Shown one piece after another: positions 17,516 to 26,001 of a stretch of 64,000 nt of DNA. This DNA is from Natrinema amylolyticum (GTDB taxonomy: Archaea > Halobacteriota > Halobacteria > Halobacteriales > Natrialbaceae), in assembly GCF_020515625.1 (NCBI RefSeq), contig NZ_JAIWPJ010000001.1, positions 930,001-994,000 of the forward strand, read 5' to 3'. Below the pieces are notes generated by a model. It was not told the DNA's origin. It did not search any database and worked only from the letters and a program-made list of their open reading frames with translations. Position numbers and translations under genes: made by a program. Numbering within the stretch: position 1 is the stretch's first letter; every line of letters begins with the position of its first letter.

Positions 17516-18935
17516 TGCGATCACCCCAGAGAACCGCCGGCAGCTCCTCGAGCATATCCGACGCGAGGAAGCCGAACTCCTGGGTCTCCGCGAGGCGCTC
17601 GCCAGCGAGTCCGTTGACGTGGGCGCCCGCCGCGGCGGCGTCGAGCGGCCCGGCGTGTTCCAGCAGCGCCGCGACGATACCGGCGAGCGTGTCGCCGGTA
17701 CCGCCGACTTTCATCCCGACGGTTCCGGATCGGCTGATCCGCGTTCGCTCACCGTCGGTGATCACGTCGTTCGCGCCCTTCGCGAGGACGACGTGACCCA
17801 AGTCGGCCGCGAAAGACTCGATCTCGTCGGCTGCGGCGGCCAGGTCGTCGGTGTCCGGGCCGCCCATCCGCGCGAGTTCGCCCCGGTTGGGCGTACAGAC
17901 CAGCGTCGCGTCCGTCTCGATTTCCGGAACGACATCGAGAGCGTCCGCGTCGACGACGGCCCGCCCCGTGTACGAGGAGAGGAACTGGCGAGTCGCCTCG
18001 AGGGTCTCCTCGTCGGTGCCGAGTCCGGGGCCGATGACGACGACGTTGTCGTAGTTTTCGGCGGTCTCGAGGAGGTCGTCGGCCACCTCGGGCGTGAGCA
18101 CGTCGCTCTCGTAGGACTGGACGATCAGGTCCTCGCTGTAGCCCTGGATCTCGCCGGCGACGGTCTCGGGCGCGGCGACGAAGGAGAGCTCTGCACTGGC
18201 ACGCAGCGCTGCCTGGGCGGCGAGCGCCGGCGCGCCGGTGTAGGGGCCGCCACCGATGATATACGGTCGCCCCTCGCGGCCGTCGGGTCGCGCGAGGTCG
18301 ATATCACCGGGTCCGACGAACCGCTCCGCCGCGGCCGGGATCCCGATATCGGCGACCGTCACGTCGGCCGCGAGGTCCTCGAGCCCCGGTTTCGAGTCGT
18401 GGAAGGTGACGATACGGTCCGCTTCGACACCGTTGGCGGCGTGATCGCCCCTGTCGGCGTCGAAGCCGGAGGGGACGTCGACCGCGACGACGGTCGCGTC
18501 GGCCGCGTTGATCGCCGCGGCCGCGGTCGCTGCGGGCTCCCGGAGGTCGCCGCTGATCCCCGTCCCCAGCATCGCGTCGACGACGACGTCGCAGTCGGGC
18601 AGATCGAATCCGCTCGAGTCCGTGACCTCCCGCGTCTCGTAGTCGGCTCGCTGGAGGGCATCCCAGTTCTCGCGAGCGATTTCGGTACCGATGTTCGCGG
18701 CGCGACCGAGCAAGAGTGTCGTGACGTCGTATCGATCGAGAAAGCGGGCGGCGACGAACGCGTCCCCACCGTTGTTGCCCCGGCCGGCGACGATGGCGAC
18801 TCGGTCGCCCGGCTCTGCGACGTCTCGGACCGCGCGGGCGACGGCGTTCCCGCTCGACTCCATCAACTGCTTTCGCGGCACGCCAAGCGCCGCGGCGTTC
18901 TCGTCGACGGCGCCCATCCGCTCGCCTGTGATCAT
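17508..18935 (-). CDS. nnr: Bifunctional NAD(P)H-hydrate epimerase / ADP-dependent dehydratase
   Basis: 475 residues from the ATG giving MITGERMGAVDENAAALGV, the usual family start; a longer frame reaches 19034 but would run through a tandem repeat. The N-terminal YjeF-type epimerase domain has GRGNNGGDAFVAARFL. The C-terminal ribokinase-like dehydratase has GPGLGTDEETLEATRQFL, NRGELARMGG and the TVGMKVGGTGDTLAGIVAAL signature. Together they repair hydrated NAD(P)H. The overlap with moaC indicates co-transcription. Confidence 0.95.
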   Translation of the reverse strand: MITGERMGAVDENAAALGVPRKQLMESSGNAVARAVRDVAEPGDRVAIVAGRGNNGGDAFVAARFLDRYDVTTLLLGRAANIGTEIARENWDALQRADYETREVTDSSGFDLPDCDVVVDAMLGTGISGDLREPAATAAAAINAADATVVAVDVPSGFDADRGDHAANGVEADRIVTFHDSKPGLEDLAADVTVADIGIPAAAERFVGPGDIDLARPDGREGRPYIIGGGPYTGAPALAAQAALRASAELSFVAAPETVAGEIQGYSEDLIVQSYESDVLTPEVADDLLETAENYDNVVVIGPGLGTDEETLEATRQFLSSYTGRAVVDADALDVVPEIETDATLVCTPNRGELARMGGPDTDDLAAAADEIESFAADLGHVVLAKGANDVITDGERTRISRSGTVGMKVGGTGDTLAGIVAALLEHAGPLDAAAAGAHVNGLAGERLAETQEFGFLASDMLEELPAVLWGDRNE

Positions 18936-18955
18936 GGCTGAGGGTTCGACGGGCC

Positions 18956-19031
18956 GTCCGTTCAACGTTGCGGACCGATCGCACTCGGTCAACGTCCGTT
19001 CAACGTTGCGGGCCGGTCGCACTCGGTCAAC
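18956..19031. repeat. Two tandem copies of a 38-bp unit
   Basis: Unit 1 (18956-18993) and unit 2 (18994-19031) are 36/38 identical and directly adjacent. Each begins GTCCGTTCAACGTTG and ends GCACTCGGTCAAC. Inside each is a perfect 8-base palindrome (CAACGTTG); the first unit also has a GACCGA...TCGGTC stem. They occupy the divergent gap between nnr (minus) and the gene starting at 19078 (plus), so they may be a duplicated operator or simply a recent slippage duplication. Confidence 0.85.
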
Positions 19032-19077
19032 CATCGTTAGGCGGCAGGCCCAATCCCTTCGAGCACCTACCGCCGAC

Positions 19078-19566
19078 GTGAACGTCTTCTGGCTCGACGA
19101 GGACCCGCGGCTCGCCGCGCGCTATCACTGCGATCAGCACGTCAACAAGCTGCTGCTCGAGGCCGCACAGGTCTGTTGCACCGCGGCCCGAGAGAACGGC
19201 TACGAGGCCGACTTCCTCTATCAGCCGACCCACGTCGACCATCCCGTGACGAAGTGGGCCACCGAATCCCGCGCGAACTGGCTCCGCCTGCGCGAGCACG
19301 CCGAAGCGCTCAACGCGGAATTCGTGGAGCGCTACGATAAGGAGAGCGACCACGCGAGTTGGGATGTCATCGAGCGCATCGATCCCGACGAAATCGCGTT
19401 CCCCGCTACCGAGCCGACGCCCCGGCCCCAGGCGATGCCCGACGAGTACAAACGGTCCGACGACCCCGTCGCCGCCTACCGCGCCTACTACGCCGGCGAG
19501 AAGGCCGATTGGGCCGAGTGGAAGTACACCGAGGAACCACCGTGGCTCGAGGCGGCTCTCCCCTGA
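19078..19566 (+). CDS. Conserved haloarchaeal/phage-like protein of unknown function
   Basis: 162 residues from a GTG start giving a VNVFWLDEDPRLAARYHCD beginning; upstream codons in this frame run through the tandem repeat and are not credible. Conserved-looking residues are DQHVNKLLLEAAQVCC, HPVTKWATESRANW and the final PRPQAMPDEYK ... YAGEKADWAEWKY segment with many Trp/Tyr. The same kind of sequence occurs in bacteriophage-encoded hypothetical proteins (my recollection, not verified), so a DNA- or nucleotide-related role is possible. I assign no function. Confidence 0.75.
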   Translation: MNVFWLDEDPRLAARYHCDQHVNKLLLEAAQVCCTAARENGYEADFLYQPTHVDHPVTKWATESRANWLRLREHAEALNAEFVERYDKESDHASWDVIERIDPDEIAFPATEPTPRPQAMPDEYKRSDDPVAAYRAYYAGEKADWAEWKYTEEPPWLEAALP

Positions 19567-19728
19567 CTCGAGTGAGGGCTCGTCGAACGTCCGGATCCGG
19601 CAATCGAGCACCGGACAGTGGGCCGTGGTCGCAGTACCCGTGCGACGGTTACTCGATAACGATTGTTTGTTTTTGATATAAAAACAATAGTTGCCAATTC
19701 ATAAATGCACTGGAGTCGTAGCCGGGAC

Positions 19729-19887
19729 ATGAACACACGCGAAGCCACCGACTCCCTCGACGCGCGACCCAGTGACCAGTTCGACACCCCGATGGCACAG
19801 TCCGATCCCGAGATCTACATGCCCGGAACGCCAACCGTCTCGTTCCTCGAGTACGTCGAAATCGCCGTCAGTACGCTGTTCCACTGA
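19729..19887 (+). CDS. Possible small protein
   Basis: 52 residues from the ATG at 19729 (MNTREATDSLDARPSDQFD), ending VSFLEYVEIAVSTLFH. The first 35 residues are acidic and polar, the end hydrophobic. An AT-rich promoter-like tract (TTTTTGATATAAAAAC) lies about 45-60 bases upstream. The composition is plausible for a haloarchaeal small protein but no family is recognised. The convergent acylphosphatase gene ends 40 bases downstream. Confidence 0.45.
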   Translation: MNTREATDSLDARPSDQFDTPMAQSDPEIYMPGTPTVSFLEYVEIAVSTLFH

Positions 19888-19927
19888 GACGACGAGGGTC
19901 GTCCCGACAGCACCGGCGAAAACCGAC

Positions 19928-20206
19928 TCAGTACCGAATTTCGAAGCCGTCCTCCCCCTGCGGTTCCTCGTACTCGGCCTCGACGTCTTCGACCTCGGCC
20001 GCGGGACTGCCCGTGTGACACCACTCGATCATCTCCTCGACGGCGTCCTCCGGGCCCTCGAAGATCGCTTCGACCCGTCCGTCGTCCAGATTCTTCACCC
20101 AGCCGTCGACCCCCTTCTCTCGCGCCGTATCGCGGGTGTTCGCGCGGTAGTAGACGCCCTGTACCGTCCCCGAGACGAAGACGTGTGCGCGTGTTCGACC
20201 TGCCAT
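19928..20206 (-). CDS. acyP: Acylphosphatase
   Basis: 92 residues from the ATG giving MAGRTRAHVFVSG; an earlier GTG-type start is less likely. The active-site loop SGTVQGVYYRANTR supplies the catalytic Arg, and GWVKNLDDGRVEAIFEG supplies the catalytic Asn and the second signature. The enzyme hydrolyses acyl phosphates such as acetyl phosphate or carbamoyl phosphate. Length and both motifs are standard for the family. Confidence 0.95.
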   Translation of the reverse strand: MAGRTRAHVFVSGTVQGVYYRANTRDTAREKGVDGWVKNLDDGRVEAIFEGPEDAVEEMIEWCHTGSPAAEVEDVEAEYEEPQGEDGFEIRY

Positions 20207-20301
20207 ATGGGAGTGCTCGACGGCGAGCGTCAAAAATCCGATTCCGATTTCCGGACAGTCGAAGCGACAACGGGAGGTGCCTCGGGCCCCTAGCGATTCC
20301 A

Positions 20302-20526
20302 GTGACGGTACGGCACCGAGACGGAATTCATTTCGAACGCGAGCGCGGCGAGTCGGGCGTCGTCGCCGACGCTCGGAGCGCCGTCGGCGCGGTCAACGTG
20401 GTGAGCCACGCCCACGCCGACCACACCTTTCGAACGACGCCGGAGACGGTCGTCTGCTCGGCCGAGTACGGCTATCGGGCCCGGCCGCTGAAGCGAAACC
20501 AGACGACCCTCGAGGAATTCCGCTGA
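20302..20526 (+). pseudogene. Internally deleted metallo-beta-lactamase nuclease remnant
   Basis: 74 residues from the GTG at 20302. The first 55 match the start of the haloarchaeal beta-CASP-like/MBL exonuclease family, including the metal-binding HAHADHTF and ETVVCSAE. The sequence then jumps directly to RARPLKRNQTTLEEFR and stops. The full family is about 300 residues or more; the missing middle would hold the remaining metal ligands, so the product cannot be an active nuclease. The tail QTTLEEF resembles a PCNA-interacting (PIP) box at a natural C-terminus, suggesting an in-frame internal deletion. The stop overlaps the next gene's ATG (TGATG). Confidence 0.6.
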
Positions 20527-20771
20527 TGGGAATCATCGATCGCTTCGAAGAGGAGTATCTCGACATCTCGAGCAGTCGCGCGTCGGTCCGGGAACTCCTC
20601 GAGTTGGTCGTCGGCGCGGTGCTGTTCGTTCTCGGAGCGAGCGCGCTGGCGTACTACCTGCTCGGACGGCAGGTCGCGATCTGGATCGCCGCGGCGCTCG
20701 TCGTCGTGTTCGCGATCACCCTCGTCTCGCAGGCCTACTGGGCCGTCACGGGACGCGAAGATTACGAGTGA
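20526..20771 (+). CDS. Small membrane protein with two helices
   Basis: 81 residues from the ATG at 20526. It begins MGIIDRFEEEYLDISSSRASVRELLELV and contains two transmembrane spans (about 29-50 and 54-74). The start overlaps the stop of the deleted MBL gene, so translation may be coupled. No named function; a compact haloarchaeal membrane protein that probably followed the MBL gene in an ancestral operon. Confidence 0.7.
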   Translation: MGIIDRFEEEYLDISSSRASVRELLELVVGAVLFVLGASALAYYLLGRQVAIWIAAALVVVFAITLVSQAYWAVTGREDYE

Positions 20772-20915
20772 AAAACTGTACGGCTGGCGGCCGCGATCGG
20801 CTCACGATTCTACTGGGCGGTTTTCACGCACGGCAGCGACACGCCGAGCGAACGACCGTGGTGGCTCGAGTTCGACGACGACGCGCTCGCGGCGAGATTA
20901 CGGTCCGTCTCGCGA

Positions 20916-21233
20916 CTACGCCGGTTCCTCGTAGCGACGAGCGCCGACTATCATTCGAGCGGCGAGACCGGCGACGCCGACCGCGAATCCGATCCAGACC
21001 GCTTCGGAGTCGTCGAACGGCTCCGCGTACTCGACCAGGGCGACGAGGAAGATCAGCGCCGCGACGTACAGCGTGTTCGTTCCGATAAACTCTGCCAGCC
21101 CCGCTTCGTCGGTCACCCGATCCGGATCGTAGCCCGCTATCAGCTGGACCATCCCGCCGTATTTGATCAGGATCCCCAGGACGGCGACGAGTCCCGCAGT
21201 GATCAGGAGGGAGAGGACTGGTCCGTTGGCCAT
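20916..21233 (-). CDS. Membrane protein, DUF3784-like
   Basis: 105 residues from the ATG giving MANGPVLSLLITAGLVAVLG; a longer frame reaches 21341 but adds non-hydrophobic residues. Three transmembrane spans are visible with the intervening IKYGGMVQLIAGYDPDRV motif, typical of the DUF3784/SdpI-like small membrane family. The function of these proteins is unknown in archaea. Confidence 0.7.
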   Translation of the reverse strand: MANGPVLSLLITAGLVAVLGILIKYGGMVQLIAGYDPDRVTDEAGLAEFIGTNTLYVAALIFLVALVEYAEPFDDSEAVWIGFAVGVAGLAARMIVGARRYEEPA

Positions 21234-21300
21234 GTGCGTAATTGACAGTCTATTCACAAAATCGTTCCGCAGGCTCGACTCCACGTCCGACAACGACACC

Positions 21301-21453
21301 ATGACGATCCGTGTGAATGAGGATACTTGGAGGTGCCTCAATGGTCGGAACGGTCCTGAGAATTCCTTTAACGATGTGATCTCTGATTTGCTCGACGACG
21401 CTGAGTCTGGTGGTTCGGGAAATCTAACTCCGCTGGCACAAATCGCTGACTGA
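21301..21453 (+). CDS. Small RHH-type (VapB/antitoxin-like) protein
   Basis: 50 residues starting MTIRVNEDTWRCLNGRNGP and continuing ENSFNDVISDLLDDAE. The short beta strand followed by a helical domain with SFNDVISDLL is typical of small haloarchaeal DUF7557-like/antitoxin proteins. No PIN-domain toxin gene accompanies it, so it is either an orphan or a regulator in its own right. It begins 67 bases from the divergent membrane-protein gene. Confidence 0.6.
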   Translation: MTIRVNEDTWRCLNGRNGPENSFNDVISDLLDDAESGGSGNLTPLAQIAD

Positions 21454-21508
21454 CTGCTACATTGCTAAAAACACGAAACCGAGATCAACGCCCATCTCGA
21501 GGTCGGGA

Positions 21509-21661
21509 TCAGTCACCGTATACCAGCAGTTTCGTCACCCTCTTCCGCTCGACCAGATCATATTTCTCGAGCTTTTCCAGGTAGTTCTGCACTGCCACAC
21601 CTGACGGGATCTTGAAGATGACCGGCGTAAATCCCCTCGCAGTAAGTAGCGGGTGTATCCT
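21509..21661 (-). pseudogene. Remnant of a winged-helix regulator
   Basis: About 50 codons on the minus strand read GFTPVIFKIPSGVAVQNYL then EKLEKYDLVERKRVTKLLVYGD before the stop at 21509. This looks like the end of a winged-helix DNA-binding domain (recognition helix plus wing). An in-frame stop lies just upstream (at about 21662), so the gene start is lost. It is a decayed transcription regulator. Confidence 0.45.
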
Positions 21662-21792
21662 TCAAGTCGACTGCTCCCAAGTGAACGATCGTAGTTCAGC
21701 CTCTTTCTGATCCCGAGCCCAGTGAGGCCGTCGTCGCACTCGAGAGTGGGTATCCGGCTATCAACGAGCAAGTATAGATTCGGCGAACAATC

Positions 21793-21801
21793 TTATTATA
21801 C
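21793..21801 (+). promoter_or_regulatory. TATA box of the GLUG-repeat gene
   Basis: TTATTATAC is centred about 25 bases before the ATG at 21822, the spacing expected for an archaeal leaderless transcript. The surrounding sequence is AT-rich compared with coding DNA. Confidence 0.55.
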
Positions 21802-21821
21802 ATCATTACACACGAGGCACT

Positions 21822-23075
21822 ATGGGACTTCGTAGACGAGGGGTGCTATCCCTGCTAGGGGGATCGCTTCTAACTGGTATCGCGGCTGGGAGCGTCTCTT
21901 CCACCGCAACTCAGGAGACAAACATCTCCGAACTGTCAGGCAGCGGGACCGAGGCAGACCCGTATGTGGTTACGACTGCAAGTGAACTTCAGGCGATCAA
22001 CGATGACCTTGCTGCCCACTACGAACTCGATGGGGATATCGATGCGAGCGCGACGGCCGAGTGGAACGGCGGTGACGGCTTCAAGCCGATCGGAAGCACC
22101 GAAACTGAGTTTACCGGGACATTCGATGGACACAATCACACGATCACTGGGCTGACGATCCACCGTTCGGAGGGCGGCTCCCTATTCCATACGATCAATA
22201 ATGCTACAATTGAACGTGTCTCCCTCACGGACGTCGAGATACAGGATGGCGCGGGGGGTGCCGGCCTCGTTGGTGTTTCTCGGACCGGTACTATACGAGA
22301 TGTCTCGGTAAGTGGGACGGTTACCGGAGAACAGCTCGCTGCTGGAGTGGCCGTACATAATGTTGAAGGAGGGACGATCTCAGAGGCAAGCGCAGCTGGC
22401 GATATTGAGTGTATCGATGCCGTAGCTGGTGGTGTCGTTGGTGTAAACCATTCTGAAGCAACTATCGAAAAATCGTCATCAGAGGCGACAGTAACTGGCG
22501 GCCAAACTGCCGGCGGACTCGTCGGTGTGAACGCCAATCGAGCCCAGATCCGTGATTCATATGCAGTCGGAGACGTTACTTCAGATCTTATCGCCGGCGG
22601 GCTCGTCGGGGGGAATACCGGTGAGGCAACTATCTCAAAAACCTATGCTGCCAATACTGTGGCCGCCGGCGATATGGTAGGTGGGCTACTTGGGTACAAC
22701 ACCCAAAACGCGATTATTTCGGCATCATACTGGGATACCAATCTCACTGATGGTCCCGGGGTTTTCGACCAACAAGCTGATAGCGAGGTAACTGGATTGA
22801 CAACCGCCGAGATGCAGGGTGAGAGCGCCACTGAGACGATGGCCGAACTTGATTTCGAATCAACATGGGCCCCGGTCACAGAGGATTACCCGAAACTGGA
22901 GACCTCCAACACGACTGTAAACATCAGCAAGTACATCAATGATAACAACGTCATCGGAACGGACGGTCTCAACACTGCAGTCGCTGACTATCTTAAGGGG
23001 CATCTCACTAGCGAGCAGTTTAATACAGTTGTCTCGTTCTATCTCTCTGGTGAGTCAGTGTCGCACACGTTTTGA
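21822..23075 (+). CDS. Tat-exported GLUG-repeat surface protein with shared C-terminal module
   Basis: 417 residues. The signal starts MGLRRRGVLSLLGGSLLTG, a twin-arginine type. About 60-340 are GLUG-type repeats (GGLVGVN-like turns: GAGLVGVSRTG, GGVVGVNHSE, GGLVGVNANR, GGLVGGNTGE, GGLLGYNTQN), a beta-helical surface/adhesin architecture, ending in the SYWDTNLTDGPG motif common after GLUG blocks. The C-terminal roughly 45 residues (VIGTDGLNTAVADYL ... QFNTVVSFYLSG) recur in the surface proteins at 36.4 and 40.4 kb. There is no PGF-CTERM anchor. Likely role: adhesion or biofilm matrix; substrate unknown. Confidence 0.85.
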   Translation: MGLRRRGVLSLLGGSLLTGIAAGSVSSTATQETNISELSGSGTEADPYVVTTASELQAINDDLAAHYELDGDIDASATAEWNGGDGFKPIGSTETEFTGTFDGHNHTITGLTIHRSEGGSLFHTINNATIERVSLTDVEIQDGAGGAGLVGVSRTGTIRDVSVSGTVTGEQLAAGVAVHNVEGGTISEASAAGDIECIDAVAGGVVGVNHSEATIEKSSSEATVTGGQTAGGLVGVNANRAQIRDSYAVGDVTSDLIAGGLVGGNTGEATISKTYAANTVAAGDMVGGLLGYNTQNAIISASYWDTNLTDGPGVFDQQADSEVTGLTTAEMQGESATETMAELDFESTWAPVTEDYPKLETSNTTVNISKYINDNNVIGTDGLNTAVADYLKGHLTSEQFNTVVSFYLSGESVSHTF

Positions 23076-23389
23076 ACTTGATTAGTTGATTTTCTCTCAC
23101 AATAAGCCTGGCAGCTGGCCGCCGATCGTCTCGTCGAGTACGACGTCGGGCCCGCCGAGGTCGTCAACGCGACAGCCGAGCTCGACTATACGACCGACCG
23201 CTGTCGATCGACCTCGTCGGTGTCGAAGATCCAGCCACAGATCGTATTGTACTGCAGCCCCGATTCGAGGCGGCAGCCGTACCTATCCTCGGGGATCAAC
23301 ACGAAGATCGCACGCTGCGACACCGCTGCTAGAAGTTAATCAGAGAATTTGTACCTGTTCAAGAGGAAGAATATTCTGTTTTCGCTGCC
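23076..23389. other. Intergenic stretch with decayed coding sequence
   Basis: From about 23110 the plus strand reads LAADRLVEYDVGPAEVVNA and a frame shift later SIDLVGVEDPATDRIVLQP, both with normal haloarchaeal composition. Neither has a start or a recognisable family, so this seems to be the scar of a deleted gene between two convergent genes. Confidence 0.4.
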
Positions 23390-24328
23390 TTAAATCTCTC
23401 TTCCGCCAGTTCTGATGTGGTGGAAGACGTACGTCTGGGCGTAGCCCGCGTACTCGCCGCCGTCGGACTCGTCCGACGAGCCTCCGCTCGCGTCGCTCGC
23501 GGAGACGCCGAGCCGCTCGCGAAGCGCCCGCGAGGTCTCGGCATAGGAGCCGCGATCGCAATCGGGATAGTACTCCTCGATCGCCGACTTGATCCACGTA
23601 TCCAACGGAACGGCTTCGTCGAAGCCCAGCGAGAAGAGGAGTACGCAGTCGGCCACCTTGTCGCCGACGCCGACGAACCGTGTCAGGTACTCCCGCGCGG
23701 CCTCGTACTCGAGGCCTCGCGCTTCCTCGGGGTGGGCCTCGCCGCTCGCCACCATCTCGGCCGTCCGAACGACGTAGGGGGCGCGGTAGCCCAGCCCCAG
23801 TTCGCGCAGTTCGGCCTCGGTCGCCGCCGCGAGCTGTGCCGGCGTCGGGAACGCGTGATAGGTCTCGCCGCCAAATTCGATCTCGTCGCCGTACTCGCGG
23901 GCCAGCGTCGAGACCATCGTGTGAATGCGACCGACTCGCATCTGTGCCGAGCAGATAAACGAGATCAGACAGCCGAAGGGCGGGTCCCGAACGAGCCGCA
24001 TCCCGCGATGGGCCTCGTAGGCCTCGCGGAGCAACGGGTCGTCCGGCCCGGCCGCGACGATCGCCTCGAGGTCGTCGTCGAGGCGCAACAGGCGGCGAAC
24101 GGTCGGTTCGGCGTCGGCGGTCGATTCCCACTCGAGGCGTCCGTCGTGGCTCCGGACGCGGATCACGTCGCCGTCGACGACCGTCGCGTACCACGCGCCG
24201 GGAGCCGGCGAGTCCGTGTACATCTCGCCGTCCTCGCGCCGCCAGAGGTAGCTCTGGCCGCTCTCGAGCGTTCGATACAGGTCGAGTCCCCCACCGAGAT
24301 CGTCGATCGGGATGGTCCCCGTCTCCAT
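23390..24328 (-). CDS. ogg: 8-oxoguanine DNA glycosylase (OGG1-like, HhH-GPD)
   Basis: 312 residues from the ATG giving METGTIPIDD. The N-terminal substrate-recognition domain (LESGQSYLWRREDGEMY) and the helix-hairpin-helix/GPD core (FVGVGDKVADCVLLFSLGFDEA then PLDTWIK with the catalytic Asp) are present, and PFGCLISFICSAQMRVGRI matches the OGG helix with the Lys/Gln region. It removes oxidised guanine and nicks the strand. The short Ser/Gly/Asp-rich insertion near the C-terminus (SDASGGSSDESDGG) is a haloarchaeal feature. Confidence 0.9.
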   Translation of the reverse strand: METGTIPIDDLGGGLDLYRTLESGQSYLWRREDGEMYTDSPAPGAWYATVVDGDVIRVRSHDGRLEWESTADAEPTVRRLLRLDDDLEAIVAAGPDDPLLREAYEAHRGMRLVRDPPFGCLISFICSAQMRVGRIHTMVSTLAREYGDEIEFGGETYHAFPTPAQLAAATEAELRELGLGYRAPYVVRTAEMVASGEAHPEEARGLEYEAAREYLTRFVGVGDKVADCVLLFSLGFDEAVPLDTWIKSAIEEYYPDCDRGSYAETSRALRERLGVSASDASGGSSDESDGGEYAGYAQTYVFHHIRTGGREI

Positions 24329-24467
24329 TCGGTCGCCCCTTCGGGCGTGTGGGTCCTTTGCCTTTCGAAGCGCACCGCCGAGCACGCCGAACGGCACACA
24401 GCGCTACGGCGTCGATCCGACCGCCGTGAGGCGAACCTTCTTACTGTATGCGATACAACGTCTATGC

Positions 24468-24959
24468 ATGGATTGCAGGGTTGTCGTCGAAGCTGCCGTG
24501 CCGGTATTCGACGTTGAAACGGAGGACGAGGCGATCCGTATCGCCATCTCGAAGACGGGCGAGATGCTGAACCCTGACCTCAATTACGTCGAGATCAATA
24601 TGGGCGAGCGCACCTCACCGTCGGGCGAGGAGCTCCCGCCCGCGTTCATCGCGGCCGACGAAGCGCTCGTCGCGCTCGAACTGGAGATGACCGTCTTCAA
24701 CGTCGAGCGCGAGGAACACGCCTCGCGTATCGCCCGGAAAGAGATCGGCCAACTCCTCGAGAACATCCCGCTCGAGGTCAAACAGATCGACGTGCTCGAA
24801 GACGAGGACGACGAAGCGGCGGAGACGACCGACGAGTCGTCGGACGCCGATGAGGCGGACGAGCAGACCGAAACGACGGACACCTCGGCCGCTGGAACCG
24901 ACGACGAAGAGGACGAAGACGAGGAAATCCTCCCCGAATTCGAGGACCTCGTCGAGTAA
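24468..24959 (+). CDS. DUF555-family protein with acidic tail
   Basis: 163 residues from the ATG giving MDCRVVVEAAVPVFDV. The body (DEAIRIAISKTGEMLNPDL, then FIAADEALVALELEMTVFNVE and EEHASRIARKEIG) is the haloarchaeal DUF555 pattern. The usual CxxC zinc pair at the centre is replaced by SPSGEE here. From residue about 110 the chain becomes a highly acidic tail (DEDDEAAETTDESSDADEAD). The function of the family is unknown. Confidence 0.75.
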   Translation: MDCRVVVEAAVPVFDVETEDEAIRIAISKTGEMLNPDLNYVEINMGERTSPSGEELPPAFIAADEALVALELEMTVFNVEREEHASRIARKEIGQLLENIPLEVKQIDVLEDEDDEAAETTDESSDADEADEQTETTDTSAAGTDDEEDEDEEILPEFEDLVE

Positions 24960-25183
24960 TCCGCGGTCAGCGGTCCACCGGTCGAACGGTCGGACCCTCG
25001 GAACGATTTCTGCCGTCCGATACCCGCCGAGCGACGAGCAGCTGGACACTGAAACCGTCTCGAGTCCGATGATCGGTCGCCGCCGTCAGCGAGGGGCGGC
25101 ACGCGCGACGGGAATAGTCGATCCGATCGGTAGCGATGTCTCTCATCAGTTGCTGCCGTCGGTCGGAGGATGCAACGAGATGC

Positions 25184-25420
25184 TCAGTCCGCAGTTGCGG
25201 CGACTGCTTCCTGCTCTTCTTCCCGCATGTTCGTCGTAATTCCCCCGGCGAGCGCAAAAACAGCGGCCTTGTGATCGGTTTTCGATTTGTGAATCGATGT
25301 CGGTCGAATACCCCGCGACTCGTATTCTTCGAGATCGATCTGACAGTCTTCCCACGCTGCACACTGATTGGATACCTCCGCGAGAAGGCCGTGAAGGTGA
25401 ATGAGCTCCTGCTTCTTCAT
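25184..25420 (-). CDS. UPF0058 family protein
   Basis: 78 residues from the ATG giving MKKQELIHLHGLLAEV; two codons upstream is another possible start. The helical sequence with IRPTSIHKSKTDHKAAVFAL is the hallmark of the archaeal UPF0058 family. Function unknown. A TATA-like tract (ATAATAATATAAC) lies about 26-39 bases upstream. Confidence 0.8.
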   Translation of the reverse strand: MKKQELIHLHGLLAEVSNQCAAWEDCQIDLEEYESRGIRPTSIHKSKTDHKAAVFALAGGITTNMREEEQEAVAATAD

Positions 25421-25445
25421 AACCATCTTCTCCTACCCACTGCAG

Positions 25446-25458
25446 GGTTATATTATTA
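25446..25458 (-). promoter_or_regulatory. TATA-like box of the UPF0058 gene
   Basis: Minus strand reads AGATAATAATATAACC across this interval, about 33 bases before the ATG at 25420. A GGAG-like purine run (TAGGAGAAG) lies between it and the start. It is the only TATA-like match in the short gap. Confidence 0.4.
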
Positions 25459-25712
25459 TCTTGAGTCGCGTTAACACGCAGCCTGTGTCGACCATCTGGT
25501 GTGTCACCGTCGGGGATGGTTCGAATGCCGTCCCTACTCGAGAAAAATCGCATGATGAAGGCGTGTTACGATCTTATTTACGAGCGTAAGAAGCTCTTTC
25601 TTTCCACTTTCCGATACGGTGGGTTCGGAGACTTAAACCGTGACTACTATTGGAACGAGAGCGGAAAAATGACAGTTCGATACTAGGCGGAAACCCGATC
25701 TCGATGCCGACC

Positions 25713-25892
25713 CTACCTGAGCTGTTTCAGCGTCTGGAGATCGCGGTCCGTTCGCATAAATTCGGCAGTCCGGCGGGACGCGTGACAGTTCGGACAGTGA
25801 AACATCTCGGAGGTTGCGGGAAGTTCGTCCGGAGACATTTGCCAGTCCTTCGTACACTCGGGACACAACAGCTGGACTGTCGTTCTATCCAT
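25713..25892 (-). CDS. Small zinc-ribbon protein
   Basis: 59 residues from the ATG giving MDRTTVQLLCPECTKDWQ. Two CxxC knuckles (CPEC and CPNC, 23 residues apart, with an intervening His) form a zinc ribbon. The remaining C-terminal part is basic and helical (TDRDLQTLKQLR). The family is haloarchaeal and uncharacterised; a nucleic-acid or transcription-linked role is possible because the TFB gene follows on the same strand. TTTCAC...GTGAAA arms flank the upstream sequence at about 25902-25921. Confidence 0.65.
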   Translation of the reverse strand: MDRTTVQLLCPECTKDWQMSPDELPATSEMFHCPNCHASRRTAEFMRTDRDLQTLKQLR

Positions 25893-26001
25893 GCCATACA
25901 CTTTCACACGAGACGTGAAAAACGTTATCGCAATTCCACACGGCCGAAAAGACCACCCGCATCATCGTGATGCGACAGACGACAGCCACAGACTTGACCG
26001 T

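Noticed and set aside
18956-19031. CRISPR remnant at the 38-bp repeat
   Set aside because: The two copies touch with no spacer between them.
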